From: Rhodomyrtus psidioides
Taxonomy: Eukaryota > Streptophyta > Magnoliopsida > Myrtales > Myrtaceae
Direction of reading: 5' to 3'
NCBI GenBank assembly: GCA_021437785.1
Contig: JAILYB010000042.1
Location: 2,232,001 to 2,296,000 of the forward strand
Length of the DNA stretch: 64,000 nucleotides
Shown here: piece by piece, positions 33,481 through 46,100 of the stretch
How positions within the stretch are numbered: the stretch's first letter is position 1
How the letters are laid out: each line of letters opens with the position of its first letter
Made by a program: the position numbers and the translations under genes
Notes under the pieces: generated by a model
Databases searched by the model: none
Told to the model about the DNA's origin: nothing
What the model saw: the letters and a program-made list of their open reading frames with translations, nothing else

Positions 33481-36400
33481 TGTCGCGACCCGTCCGAAAG
33501 GCGGACGCGGCTAATGGATTACCGATCGCGGGCCTTGGATCGGCGCGGGCCCTCCCAGGCCCATACCAAATCGCGGCGGGAGTATATTTTTAAAGGATTC
33601 GGCGATAAGAGCCGATCGATTTCGACCTTAGTGTGGTCGTGGTGGCATGTGCAACTTGTGCATGCATTTGGAGTCGCCACCGGTCTTTCTTGGAGGGTAG
33701 ACCGGAAACCTTATTGACCGATTGGGAGAGATCGATCAATTCTGCGGAACCAGAGATTTTGGGTTCGGGGACTTGGTTACGCTGGTGTCATTGCCAACGC
33801 CCTTTCGGTACCTAACGCGAGTGATTTTCCTAGCTAAGAATTCATGCAGGCGCAATTTTGGGTGGGGTAGGTTTGATTCAGGATTTCATGCAGATTGGCA
33901 GACTGTTCCTATCAATCACAATCAATTTAAGTGAAAGCGCAATCCAGTGTATAAATAAATCACATCAATGCACATCAATTCAGATCAATGTCTTCCTAGT
34001 ATAACCATAAAGGTTTAAGGAAGGCGTGATTTAGGACGAGGGGCAAAATGGGAAGATTTGGGAACGATTAACCCGAAGGGCAAAATCGTCAATTTTTGGA
34101 AGATTTGGATACCGAATTACTAAAAATATTCCATGGCCAGTTGATTGTGGTCATTTACCATTTTTGAGAATTTTTTGGAATTTCTTGATTTTTCTTCAAT
34201 TTTTGGAGGACGATTCGCCCAAAGGGCGAAATCGTCATTTTAGAGGGGTCGGGGTTCAAAACACCCGGGATGAGCCTTGGCCAGCTGATTGTGGCCATTT
34301 CTTATTTTTTTTGGGATTTTCCTGAATTTTTTTAGAATTTTTTTGGAAGACGGTTTGCCGGAAGGGCAAAACCGTCATTTTTGAAAAGATCGGGGGTCAA
34401 AAGACCCGAAACAGGTCGTGGCCAGTTGAAAGTGGCCATTTCCTATTTTCTGGAATTTTTTAGAATTTTTCTGAATTTTTTGAATTTTTTTGAATTTTTT
34501 TATGATTTTTCATTTTTTATTGAATTTTTGAATTTTATTATTATTATTATAAGACCCGAAACAGGTCGGACCTGGCCCACGCCTCTCGGGCGCCCGGCCC
34601 AACCCCACGGCCGAAGCCGGCCCTGGCAAAACGACGCCGTTCTCGGTTTATTATTATTTTTTTTTATCATTTTCTTGATTTTTTTAGAAAAAGCCTCCCA
34701 TCGGATGGTTCAGAGAGCGCCACGTGGCCTCTTGTGGCACGTCCGATCTAGCCGTAGATCAGACGTCCTACAGAGTGCCACTTGGCACAATCTCACCCGT
34801 CAGATTTGTTTTTTTATTTATTAACCGAAAATCATTTATTAATTAAAAAAAAATCGGATCGCGACACGTGGCAAAATCGGGACCGTTAATTCTATTTTTA
34901 CCCGCGCGGCCCCCACCCGGCTGACGTGGCTGCCTACGTGGCATGCCACGTCAGCCTTTGACCATTGACCGGCCGGAGACTTCGCCGGAGAAGACGATGA
35001 ACAGTGTCATTCTCCGGCGAAGTCGCCGGAAACCTCGCCGGAATGCCCAAACCGACGTGAAACCCATCATTCCGAGGCACGATTTTAATACCTATCAATC
35101 CCCTTCTAACACCACATCAACATCCAACGAAAACATGGCAAACATAACGTCGGGAACCGGCCAAACGGACGTCCGCCGAACCGGCGCCGGCGAGGGATTT
35201 CACACAAAAAAAATTTAGCAGCTCAAACTCAATCTTAAACATTCATACTTCATCTGAGAAAGATTAGGAAACTTACCTGAACCTATGGGAAGCTCGCCGA
35301 CCGCCTTTTGCGCCGGGCCGAGTTCCATGGTTGGACCGACTTCGGGGAGCCCCGGCCATGGCTTCCCGGCGTGTTTCAAAGCAAAAAGCAGATGAACACG
35401 AGCTTAGACCAAGCTCTAATGAAGCTTAAGGGTGAGTTTAGCACAAATAGAGGCCGGGGATGACTCGGCCGAAGCTCGAACATTCGAATGCCCGTTTAGG
35501 CATTGTGTCGAGCACATGGCGGGCGATGATGAAATCAGGGTCTAGAAGAAACACCGACCTGTCCGGGGCACGCTGGCGGCGGTTGGAGCTCCGGCTAAGC
35601 TTTCCTACAGGCTGGGGATGTCTGTCGTGCCTCGCTCCCGCCTCCTACTCACCCGAACTGCTCTCTCTCTCCTTCGGCCTCACTCCCCTCTCTCGGCTTT
35701 CTTTTGTCCATGGCCGACCGGCTTTGGTGGCCACCGTCCCTCAAAACGTGCCGCTTGAGCACTTATCTTTGTCCCCCATATTCGCTCTTCGCTTTTCTTA
35801 AACAACTCATGCCGTGGCTCCACCCTCGCTTTCCCCTGCTCCGTTTCGCTTTCGGCCGTGGGTCTGCAACTTTGTTGCAGACCCGGTCGGACCGGGTCGG
35901 GTCGGGTCTGACCCGACCGGCCCGGTTCGGCCAATTTAATCAAATTGGGCCCTAAAAAGACCTCTTTTTTATGAAATTGATGGCAAAATCGGACTCCTTG
36001 ACATGTTTTCTATCAGATAAGGGTATTTTCGCGAACCAATTGATTGGAATTTAGCGAAAACCCCAATTTGCCCTTAAGATCCGAAACTGATTTTTGCTTA
36101 ATCAAAGGCCCAAACGATCGAATTAGTCCAAATTAAGGCCATAAATGGATTCAGAATGATGAAAACTATAGGATAGAGGTGTTTAATTTCAATGGGTATG
36201 CCCGTATGAAATTTAATTTCAAAAATTGTGAAACCGGAGACTAAATTGAAAGATTTTTATGCAATTAAGCCCTTTTGGTTAAAATTGATTAAATTGGAGG
36301 GCCAATTGACCCAATTGCATTTCAATACTTTAGAGTCCAATGTCATAGCTTATGAAAACCAAGAATTGAAAATTAAAAGACTCAAAAGGGATTTTTTTTA

Positions 36401-36750
36401 GGCTCGTTTCGGTTTTAGGTTTGTGAAGGAACCCCATGAATCGAGCCAAATTTCCCTAATAAAAAGTGAAAATATTAAAGAGGGAATTAAAATAAAATTT
36501 CTGAATATTTTTTTGTAATTTTCTGACCACGGATGGTAGTTTTCTGATTTTTTGGTTATTTTTAATAATTAAATAAATAACAAAAAATATTAAAAAAATA
36601 CAAAAAATATTTTTTGTTCAAAATTGGTTCCCAAGGCTAGGCTAAGGCTTCCAAAGTTGATTTTGCAATTTTTGACCTTTTTTTGCTATTTTTAATTAAT
36701 TTTAGAAATAAAAACTAAAATAAAAGATGGTCAAAAATCAGGTGTCAACA
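33481..36750 (-). repeat. 5' LTR of the large element
   Basis: 3270 bases, nearly identical to 24298-27571. A visible local difference is at about 34548-34570, where a copy of the phrase aagacccgaaacaggtc replaces the poly-A stretch seen at 25366-25380. Confidence 0.9.
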
Positions 36751-36968
36751 GCTGCCCCTCTTTGAGAGTGAGCTCGTTAGAGGTTGCTTTCAAAGACAAA
36801 ATGACACCTGAATCTTAACCGACTCGAATGGGGAAAAGAAATGCTATGACATCAGATCCTTAAGCCTTTTTGATGAACGCCCAAATTAATCACCGGTTTA
36901 CTCTTGCAATTCGAACATGGGCCGGAGTGAGAGAGGCTTACCTGAAGCTCACCTGTCGGATGCTGCCG
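36751..36968 (-). repeat. Second copy of the internal end, truncated
   Basis: These 218 bases match 27572-27790 almost exactly (ctcgttag against ctcgtcag, gactcgaatg against gactcgactg). They end at tgctgccg, where element C resumes. This is what remains of a second internal region in a tandem head-to-tail arrangement. Confidence 0.9.
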
Positions 36969-39900
36969 ACATAGGAACTGGTTTACTACTTAGCAGACTG
37001 CAGATGGTGGTAGAGTTCTATTGGGGAATAACGCAGCTTGTAAGGTTGTGGGGATAGGGACAGTTCGGATTCAGATGCACGATGGTGTAGTTCGCACATT
37101 GACAGACGTGAGGCATGTACCGGAGCTCAAGAAGAACCTTATTTCTCTGGGGACACTCGATGATATCGGGTGTAAGTACACCGCTGAAGGTGGAGTGCTG
37201 AAGATCTCTCGAGGTGCCATGACAATGATGAAAGGGAAGAAAGCGAATTCTCTATATCATCTACTGGGAGAGACCGTAACAGGAGCTGCTGCAGTTTCAT
37301 CAGGTGAGTCAGATTCTGACTTGACTCGTTTATGGCATATGCGTTTAGGGCACATGAGTGAGGCAGGTATGACAATGCTGAGTGATAGGGGGTTGTTAAA
37401 GGGTCAGAAGACAAGTAAGTTAGACTTATGTGAGCACTGCATCTTTGGGAAGCAGTGCAGGATTAAGTTTACTACAGGTATTCATTCGACCAAGCAACCA
37501 GTTGAGTATATTCATTCAGATGTCTGGGGCCCGTCTCCGGTTCCTTCGAAAGGAGGTGCCCGTTATATGCTGACTTTTATCGACGATTATTCCAGGAAGG
37601 TATGGGTATACTTTCTGAAGCACAAATCTGATGTGTTTGATCGGTTCAAGAAATTTAAGGCATTGATTGAGAAGCAGTCAGATAAACAGATCAAGTGCCT
37701 GAGAACCGATAACGGCATGGAGTTCTGTGGTAAAGATTTTACCGAGTTCTGCGAGAGAGAAGGTATTGTTAGACACCGCACAGTACCTGGGACACCACAG
37801 CAGAATGGCGTGGCAGAACGGAAGAACAGAACTCTACTTGAGCGAGCTCGGAGCATGTTATCACATGCTGGAATTGGCAAGGAATTTTGGGCTGAAGCAG
37901 TGAACATGGCCTGTTACTTGATTAATAGATCTCCATCATCTGCTATTGAGTGGAAGACTCCAGAGGAAGTATGGTCGGGGAAAACTGTTGATTACTCCGG
38001 ATTACGAGTATTCGGATGTCCTGCGTATGCTCATGCTAGTGATGGTAAGCTTGAGCCGAGGTCGAAAAAGTGCATATTTCTGGGTTATGAACATGGGGTG
38101 AAAGGCTACCGGCTGTGGTGCACTGATCCCAGATCACCCGGTTTTCTAATCAGCAGAGACGTGATCTTCGACGAGACTGCAATGCTTTGACAGAGGAGTC
38201 TTGAGACACTACCAGCAGAGCAGACAGATCATGGTGTCAGTAGTGAGGTGGAGTTTCAGGTGGAGACTCCGGAGACCTCGGAGGTAACAGATGTTGAGAC
38301 TGCAGATGATGCCGCGATTCCTGAAGTCGGTGATAGTGAACAACCAGTACAGCCGCATCAGACTTTAGTTGAGGGTAGACAGCGAAGACAAATAAAACCA
38401 CCAGTACGTTATGGTTATACAGATATTGCTTATGCTTTGACTGTAGGTGACGAGGTGGAGACAGATGAGCCTTCGTCTTACTCTGAGGCGATGGCTAGTT
38501 CTGAGTCGTCGCAGTGGCTAGGGGCTATGAGTGAAGAGATGGAATCAATCCATCGGAATCAGACATGGGAATTAGTTAAAGTACCCAAGAGCCAGAAGAT
38601 TGTTGGAAGCAAATGGGTCTACAAACGGAAAGAGGGCATTCCTGGTGTCGAGGCAGCGAGATATAAGGCGAGACTTGTGGCGAAGGGGTTTACACAGCGG
38701 GAGGGCATTGACTACAATGAAGTGTTTTCTCCTGTGGTAAGGCATACTTCTATTCGTATTTTACTTGCCTTAGTTGCTGCACAGGATCTCGAGTTGGAGC
38801 AACTTGATGTAAAGACAGCGTTTCTTCATGGTGAGTTGGAGGAGCAGATTTACATGAGGCAGCCAGAGGGATTTGCTATTCCGGGTAAGAAAAACCATGT
38901 TTGTTTGTTAAAGAAATCTTTATATGGGCTGAAACAGTCTCCTAGGTAGTGGTATAAGCGCTTTGATGCTTTCATGGCTAGTCAGGACTATTCTAAGAGT
39001 CAGATGGATAGTTGTGTTTATTTTAGGAGACTGGATGATGGGTCTTTGATATATCTGTTGTTATATGTTGATGATATGCTGATAGCAGCTAAGAATATGT
39101 CTGATATTGATGTGCTGAAAAGGCAGTTGAGTGCTGAGTTTGAGATGAAAGATTTAGGTGCTGCAAAGAAAATTTTGGGTATGGAGATTTTGCGTGACAG
39201 GACTGCTGGATTTTTACGTCTATCTCAAAAGAAATATATTGAGAAGATTGTAGCACGTTTTAATATGCAGTCAGCGAAGTCTGTAAGTACACCATTAGCG
39301 AAGCACTTTAAACTTTTAGTTAAGTCATCACCGCAAACTGAGGAGGAGGAGGAGCATATGTCCCGTGTTCCATATTCTAGTGCAGTGGGTAGTATTATGT
39401 ATGCTATGGTATGCACTAGGCCTGATATTTCACAAGCTGTCAGTGTAGTTAGTCGTTTTATGAAGCGTCCTGATAAAACTCATTGGGAAGCTGTGAAATG
39501 GATCCTCAGATATTTGAAGGGGACAGCAGACGTTGGTATAGTATATCGGAGGGACAGTAATGGCAGTGAAACCACAGGTTATGTGGATTCTGATCATGCA
39601 GGTGACTTGGATGAGTGCAGGTCTTTAGCAGGGTACGTATTTACGCTTGCAGGTGGTGCAGTTAGTTGGAAGGCGTCCTTACAGGACTACGTGGCCTTGT
39701 CGTCGACTGAAGCGGAGTACATGGCACTGACCTTTGTAGCGAAAGAAGCGATATGGTTACAGGGTTTGCTCTTGGACTTTGGGTTAGATCAGAAAAGTGT
39801 TGATATACACTCTGACAACCAAGGTGCGATATTTCTGGCGTATAATCCGGTTTATCACGAGCGGACGAAACATATCAATATCAGATACCACTTCATCTGA

Positions 39901-40035
39901 GATATCTTAACGGAGGGTAAGGTCGTTGTGAAGAAGATAGTGACAGCAGAGAACCCAGCGGACATGATGACTAAGCCTGTTCCTTTAGTGAAGCTCAAGC
40001 TCTGCTTGAGCACTATTGGCGTCTGTGGAGAGTGA
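36969..40035 (+). pseudogene. Protease-integrase-RT-RNase H of element C, four stops
   Basis: One frame runs from the protease/gag-pre-integrase region (GNNAACKVVGIG) through the integrase zinc finger (HMRLGHMSEAGM, CEHCIFGKQC), integrase (FIDDYSRK, RTDNGMEF, QQNGVAERKNRT), RT (YVDDMLIAAKNM) and RNase H (STEAEYMALTFVAKEAIW) to the stop at 40033-40035. No frameshift is seen. It is interrupted by TAG at 36991-36993 (Tyr in B), TGA at 38188-38190 (Arg in B), TAG at 38947-38949 (Gln in B) and TGA at 39898-39900 (Arg in B). The last three are all C-to-T changes. Confidence 0.9.
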
Positions 40036-40116
40036 TCGCCTTTCGAGGCGATAGGAGAGCAGCATGGATGATGAGCACTATTGACTTGTTTCAAACATCG
40101 AGCCAAGGTGGAGAAT

Positions 40117-40888
40117 TGTTAAATATGTCTCGAGTTTAAATCGTCTACGGATATATATATATATATTTGTGAAAAAGAAAATCTTTTAATGGGTCAAGAG
40201 GTGAACCTAGGCTCGCGCGGACAACTTCCGTATATCGAAGAAAGGGTGCTACAGGACAAAAAGAAAAGATCAACTTTCCTATATTAAAATAGGGTTGCAC
40301 TCACTTCTGAAGGGCGTGCTTTTCATTCTTGAGGAAGGAAGAAGAAATCGCGTGGGGCCCAAAGAATAAAGTAGGGAAAGAAAAAGAAAGGAGTTTGCCT
40401 TTCTTTTGTTTGTTTCCTTTTACTTTATCCTGCAATAGTCGTACAAAAGGCAAGAGACTTTTGTTGTGGTTCTTGTTCCCAAGCCGAAGCCGAGACACAG
40501 GCGCCGCAAAAAGGAGAAAAGTAGAGGCTGTACAGTATCCTCCACGGGCTGAACGACGCGAACGAAAAGGGTCGCGCGCGGAGGATTTCCTCGACACGGT
40601 GTTTTGTGCGTGAGTTTATTTTGTTTATCCAATAGAGTTGTTTTATTGTAAATATTTGGGTTTGGGTATAATCTAGCTGCGGGAAACACGAGAGTATTGA
40701 GCGATTGTAAATCCGATTCTCCGATATAGTGGATTATTCTTGCTGGCTCTCCCCGTGGATGTAGGTACCAACATTCGGACCGAACCACGTTATATTTGAT
40801 GTCCTTTATCGTTCCTCGTTATTTTCTCTGAGCTTTTGCATTGACGTATTTGCAAGATCTTGGTTATTTCCGCATTAGTATTACAACA
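40117..40888 (+). repeat. 3' LTR of element C
   Basis: It follows the purine tract aaggtggagaat and ends acaaca. The next bases, gtcaac, are the host duplication, and RLP2 coding sequence continues from there. Confidence 0.9.
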
Positions 40889-42469
40889 GTCAACGATTTG
40901 AAGCTTCTCCCAGTTGCCGGAAACATGCAGACATCCAATTTTCCCATGCAATTTGTTGGATCGTAAAATAAGGACATGGAGACTCGAGATAGCCTTGAAA
41001 TGGCATGGAAATGTCTCGTCTATTAGATTGTCTCCAATGTTCACAACCTCCAACATGGAGCAATTTGACAATGATAGTGGAATCTGCCCCTGCAACAAAT
41101 TCTCACTCATATCCAATGTCTTCAGACTGCATGTTGCTGGGATGTTTTGAGGAATGTTTCCCCTCAAGTGGTTATTTCTCAGATTCAACACCACGAGGGA
41201 CGCCATCATTAAACAATCTGGAATAGTTCCGTTCAGATGGTTGTGCGATAAGTCAAGCAGTTGAAGACGATCAGCTTCGCAAATTGACTTGGGTATGGAC
41301 CCATGGAAATTATTGTTTGAAAGGGAGAAGAAATACATGGCTGATAGGTAGTCCCCGATGTTATCCGGGATATCAGAAGTAATGTCGTTACTTGATAAAT
41401 CCCAGTTGGCAGCCATTGGCGGTGGCGGCATACTCCCTGGGAGCGAAGTTGAATAAATGTCGATCACATCCAGATTGTGCAGAGGTGTTTCCAACTCTTC
41501 AAAGAAATTGGAGGAAAGATTGAGATACGAAAGATTTCCTAGTGTCCATATCCATTGCGGTATTTCCCCTCGAATATAATTGTGGGAGAGGTCGAGGGAT
41601 TCCAAATTGGACTGGTTAGCCAAAAATCGAGGGAATTTCCGCAACTGACAGGAGGCCAAATTTAACGAATAAAATTTAGGGAAAGAGGATGCAGCAACAG
41701 AAGCAGAAGCCATAGCGTTAATGGACAAGTCACTGTACGATAGATCAAGATAAGTCAAATTCCCAGATCCCTGAAGCACCTCGATATTCATCGAGCCACT
41801 GAAATTATTGGAAGAAAGGTCGAGGTAACGAAGCCCTCGCAGTTCGAATAAGGATGCTGGAATTGACCCTTGTAATAGATTGCTACTCAAATGAAGCTCT
41901 TCCAGTTGATACGAAGAGATATTCGGATATATGATAAGCTGACCATTAAATCTATTTTTTGAAAGGTGTATTATCTCAAGTCGGGGAAGTGCAAACAGAG
42001 CTGGAGGAATTTCGCCTTCCAATGAATTGTTGCGCAGGTCCACAATTTCAAGATTCAAAAGGATCTCCCAGCCAACGGAGGTGATCTGACCCGTTAAAGC
42101 ATTATCGTATAAATATATTCCGGCCAGATTTCTGGATGCACCAAATGGCGGAACTGAACCAGTAAGATTATTAGAAGACAAGTCCAAATAAGTCAGCTTT
42201 CCAGATGCACCATATTGCGGAAGTGAACCAGTAGGATAATTATAAGACAAGACCAAATATGTCAGCTCTGACAGGTTCTCCATCGAGCTCGGGATCAATC
42301 CATTCAAACTGCAATTATACAGATCTAATGTCGACAATTTTCTGAGATTACCCATTGAATCTGGAAGCCTCCCTGAAATATTCGTTCCACTCAGGACCAG
42401 AGTCTCAAGAGAACTATCCTCTGGAAAATCGGGCAAAGAAACCTGAAGAAGTCCGTTGAATGACAGATC
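40889..42469 (-). pseudogene. RLP2, middle piece: about 20 LRRs
   Basis: An open frame of extracellular LRRs runs from LLQVSLPDFPED down to GNWEKLQIVD, where the composite insertion cuts it. Text such as RLPDSMGNLRKLSTLDLYN and NNFHGSIPKSICEAD aligns unit by unit with RLP1. No stop or shift is seen within the piece. The right edge (agatc, 42465-42469) is duplicated at 47857-47861 around element D. The left edge (gtcaac, 40889-40894) is duplicated at 17514-17519. Confidence 0.9.
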
Positions 42470-43107
42470 TGTTGGGCTTTGGGCCCAATCCAGCCCATTA
42501 GATTGTTAAAAAGAAAACCTAAGGCAGCAAGAGAAATAAAAAGGGGCGCAGCAATTGCAACGGAAAGAGAGACACGCGAGAGAGAACAGTACCGAGAGCA
42601 AAAAACGCAGCAGTTTTTCTGCACGTTAGGCGGCGATCAACTCGACGATCGGAGGACTTCCCGTGGTCCGATTGGGCTGAAATTTTGACAGCATCTTCAA
42701 GACTCGTTGTTCTTGATTCTGTACGGTTGAATCGTGATTTCAAGGTATTTACTGTAGCTGTTCGTGGGTATTTCGGGACTGCATATTTTGGGGGTGATTT
42801 TCATCCGGTTCTCTCGTCTACGGTGTTGTTGCTGCTTGATCTCCACTTATAACTTTGGGATTTTATTGTCGTTGTATTCAGCGAGTTTGTGTATCCAAAC
42901 GATTGATATATAGTGGAGATTCGGGTAGACTCCGTGAGCGGTCTCGTGGTTTTTATCCTTCGCATTGAAGGGGTTTTCCACGTAAAAGATTCTGGTGTTG
43001 TTTTTCTTTCAATTCGCATATTTCCATTGGTTGTGCTCAAATCGGTTTCTCACAGGTTTAGTCAAAGGGGGAAAGTTATATCCGCTGCTTGTCGGTTTTT
43101 CCCAACA
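42470..43107 (+). repeat. 5' LTR of element D
   Basis: 638 bases from tgttgggctttgggccc to ttcccaaca. It differs from the 3' LTR at one position (A at 43039, G at 47788). Confidence 0.95.
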
Positions 43108-43110
43108 TAG

Positions 43111-43122
43111 TGGTATCAGAGC
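43111..43122 (+). other. Primer-binding site of element D
   Basis: tggtatcagagc starts three bases after the 5' LTR; initiator Met tRNA type. Confidence 0.95.
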
Positions 43123-43140
43123 ATTGTTTTTGACTGAACG

Positions 43141-46100
43141 ATGGAACCGAACGTGAGCAGAATGGTTAGTTTGAATGGAAAGAATTATCATGTATGGAGA
43201 GGAAAGATGGAAGATCTACTATATGTGAAACGGTGGCATTTACCAGTGTTTGCTGATACTAAACCTGATAATATGAGCGATGCCGATTGGAATCTTGAGC
43301 ACAAAATTGTGTGTGGATTTATTCGACAATTTGTCGATGATAATGTTTTGAATCACATCAGCAAAGAATCGCATGCTAGGACATTGTGGAATAAGCTGGA
43401 GTCATTATATGCACGGAAGACTGGCAACAACAAAATATGTTTGATTAAACAATTTATGGAGTTGCATTATAGAGATGGCCAATCTATATCAGATCATTTG
43501 AATGAGTTTCAGGGAGTGATAGATCAACTTTCTGCCATGAATATTAAATTTGATGATGAAGTGCAGGGACTTTGGTTGCTATGTACCTTGCCGGAATCTT
43601 GGGAGACTTTTCGTATGTCTTTAATTAATGCTGCACCTGATGGTATTGTTACCATGGATTTTGCAAAAAGTGGTGTTCTGAATGAAGAGATGAGAAGAAA
43701 AACACGTGGTTCTTCCTCTCATTCAGAAGCTCTAGTTGTTGAAAACAGGGGCAGAAGTCAGAGTAGAGGTCCGAAAGGTAGATACAAGAACCGAAGCAAG
43801 TCAAGATCATGGAAGAAGACTATTGAGTGTCATCACTGTGGTAAGATGGGTCATATGAAGAAAAATTGTTTCCAGCTGAAAAATGAGATGAGGAATGAGA
43901 AGAAAAATGGCAATGAAAATAACGAGAGAAGAAATAATGGTGGTGATGATCTGGTGGCAACTGCTACTGATGAACTTGTTATTGTTTGCTATGATGATAA
44001 TGTTAATTTTGCATGTGATGATTCAAACTGGGTTATTGATAGTGGAGCTTCTCTGCATATTACCTCCAGGAAAGAATTCTTTACATCCTACAGGTCAGGA
44101 AATTTTGGTACCTTAAGGATGGGTAATGACGGTTTGGCTACTGTTGTTGGCATAGGAGATGTATGCTTGGAGACTAGTACTGGAGCAAAACTAGTTCTGA
44201 AAGATGTTAGACATGTTCCTGATATTCGTTTGAATTTGATTTCGACTGGAAAACTTGATGATGCAGGATTTTGCAGTACTTTTGACAATGGTCAATGGAA
44301 ACTCACCAGAGGCTCATTAATTGTGGCTAGAGGTATGAAACAATCTTCCTTATATTTGTTTCAGGCTAAGATTTCCAAAGACATGTGTAATGTTGTGGAA
44401 GATGAGAATGCAACTGCATTATGGCACAAGAGGCTTAGTCACATTAGTGAGAAAGGAATTGGCTTACTAGCTAAAAATGGTTTACTCTCTGGAGTAAAGA
44501 GTGCAAGACTTGAGAAGTGTGCACATTGTTTAGCAGGAAAACAACGAAGAGTTTCATTCAAGAGTCATCCGCCTTCGAGAAAATCAGAGTTGCTAGAATT
44601 AGTGCATTCAGATGTTTGCGGTCCAATAAAACCACTAACACTTGGTGGTGCAGCTTACTTTGTAACCTTCATTGATGACCATTCAAGAAAATTATGGGTT
44701 TATTTCTTGAAGACGAAAGATCAAGTGTTAGATGCATTCAAGCAGTTTCAAGTTTCAGTTGAAAGACAGACTGGAAAGAAGTTGAAATGCATTCGTTCAG
44801 ATAACGGTGGTGAGTACATCGGGCCATTTGATGAATATTGTAGGCAACAGGGAATTCGACATCAAAAGACACCTCCTAAAACGCCTGAGTTAAATGGTGT
44901 AGCGGAAAGAATGAACAGAACACTGATTGAGAGAGTCAGATGTTTGATTTCAGATGCAAAATTGCCAAAATCTTTTTGGGGAGAGGCTTTGAGTACAGTG
45001 GTACATGTTCTTAATATTTCTCCCATTGTTGCTTTAGATGGTGATGTTCCAGACAGAGTTTGGTTTGAAAAGGAAATTTCATATGATCATCTAAAGGTGT
45101 TTGGCTGCAAAGTTTATGTTCATGTTCCCAAAGATGAGAGGTCCAAGTTAGATGTCAAGACAAAAGAGTGCATCTTTCTTGGTTATGGTTCTGATGAATT
45201 TGGCTACAGGCTTTATGATCCAGTTGCTAAGAAAATTGTCAGAAGCCGAGATGTAGTATTCGTTGAGAATGAGACCATTTGTGATATTGAGAAGATAAAG
45301 AAGACAGATTCCCGTGATTCTGATGTGTTAGCTGATACTAGCTCAATCTCACCTTTTGAGTTGCAGGAACAGTTGCATGATCAAGTTGAAGACGATGGTC
45401 AGACTACATATCAGCAGGTTCAGGATCAGACTCAGAATGATCAGCCGGTTGAAGATCAGGCTCAGGGTGATCAACATCATTCAGATGACATTGATGCTCA
45501 AGAGATTGCACCATTAGCTCCACCAACTACTGCTTTGAGGAGGTCTGCCAGAGACCGCACCTCATCTACTAGATATTCCTCTAATGAGTATGTTCTGTTG
45601 ACAGATGCAGGTGAACCTGAAACTTTTGAAGAAGCAGTAGAAGATAAGAATATGAAGGAATGGTTTGATGCAATGCATGATGAGATGAAGTCATTGCATG
45701 ACAATCACACCTTTGAGTTGGTGGCATTACCTGAGGGTAAAAGAGCTTTGAAGAACCGATGGGTTTACAGATTGAAGCAAGATGAGACGACTTCGCGTCC
45801 TCGATATAAAGCTAGATTGGTTGTTAAAGGCTTCAATCAGAAAAAGGGAATTGACTATGATGAGATCTTCTCACCAGTTGTAAAAATGTCTTCAATTCGA
45901 GTTGTTTTGAGTTTAGCAGCTAGCCTTGATCTCGAGGTTGAGCAGATGGACGTGAAGACCGCTTTCCTTCATGGTGACTTGGAGGAAGACATATACATGG
46001 AGCAGCCTGAAGGTTTTCAGGTAAAAGGTAAAGAGAATTATGTTTGCAAACTGAAGAAAAGCTTGTATGGCTTAAAGCAGGCGCCGAGGCAATGGTATAG

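Larger units (their letters stand above)
24298..36968 (-). mobile_element. Large non-autonomous TAT/Ogre-like LTR element
   Basis: Two LTRs of 3274 and 3270 bases (24298-27571, 33481-36750) flank a 5.9-kb internal region. On the minus strand the LTR runs TGTTGACACC...GGGTCGCGACA. It is followed by a primer site complementary to a tRNA-Arg-type end (33461-33478), and a purine tract, aaagaggggcagc (27572-27584), precedes the other LTR. I see no gag or pol in any frame, so it is a LARD-type derivative. After the 33481-36750 LTR, 218 further bases (36751-36968) repeat the start of the internal region (27572-27790). The whole is therefore LTR-internal-LTR-partial internal, a truncated tandem. The LTRs differ at roughly fifteen places I could pick out, so the insertion is young. 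Assignment to the TAT lineage rests on LTR size, primer site and the repeats before the 3' LTR. Confidence 0.85.
23267..40888 (+). mobile_element. Copia element C, split by a large LTR element
   Basis: C is a plus-strand Ty1-copia element with LTRs at 23267-24033 (767 bases) and 40117-40888 (772 bases) that are nearly identical. Differences include four bases of an AT run and atattgaag against atatcgaag. Its internal region starts with the primer site and gag, is interrupted at 24298-36968, and resumes in protease. About 0.7 kb of gag and protease, judged against B, is missing at the interruption. The right LTR ends in acaaca and is followed by gtcaac, repeated on the far side of B at 17514-17519. 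B, the partial element and C therefore sit in RLP2 as one 23.4-kb block. Confidence 0.85.
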
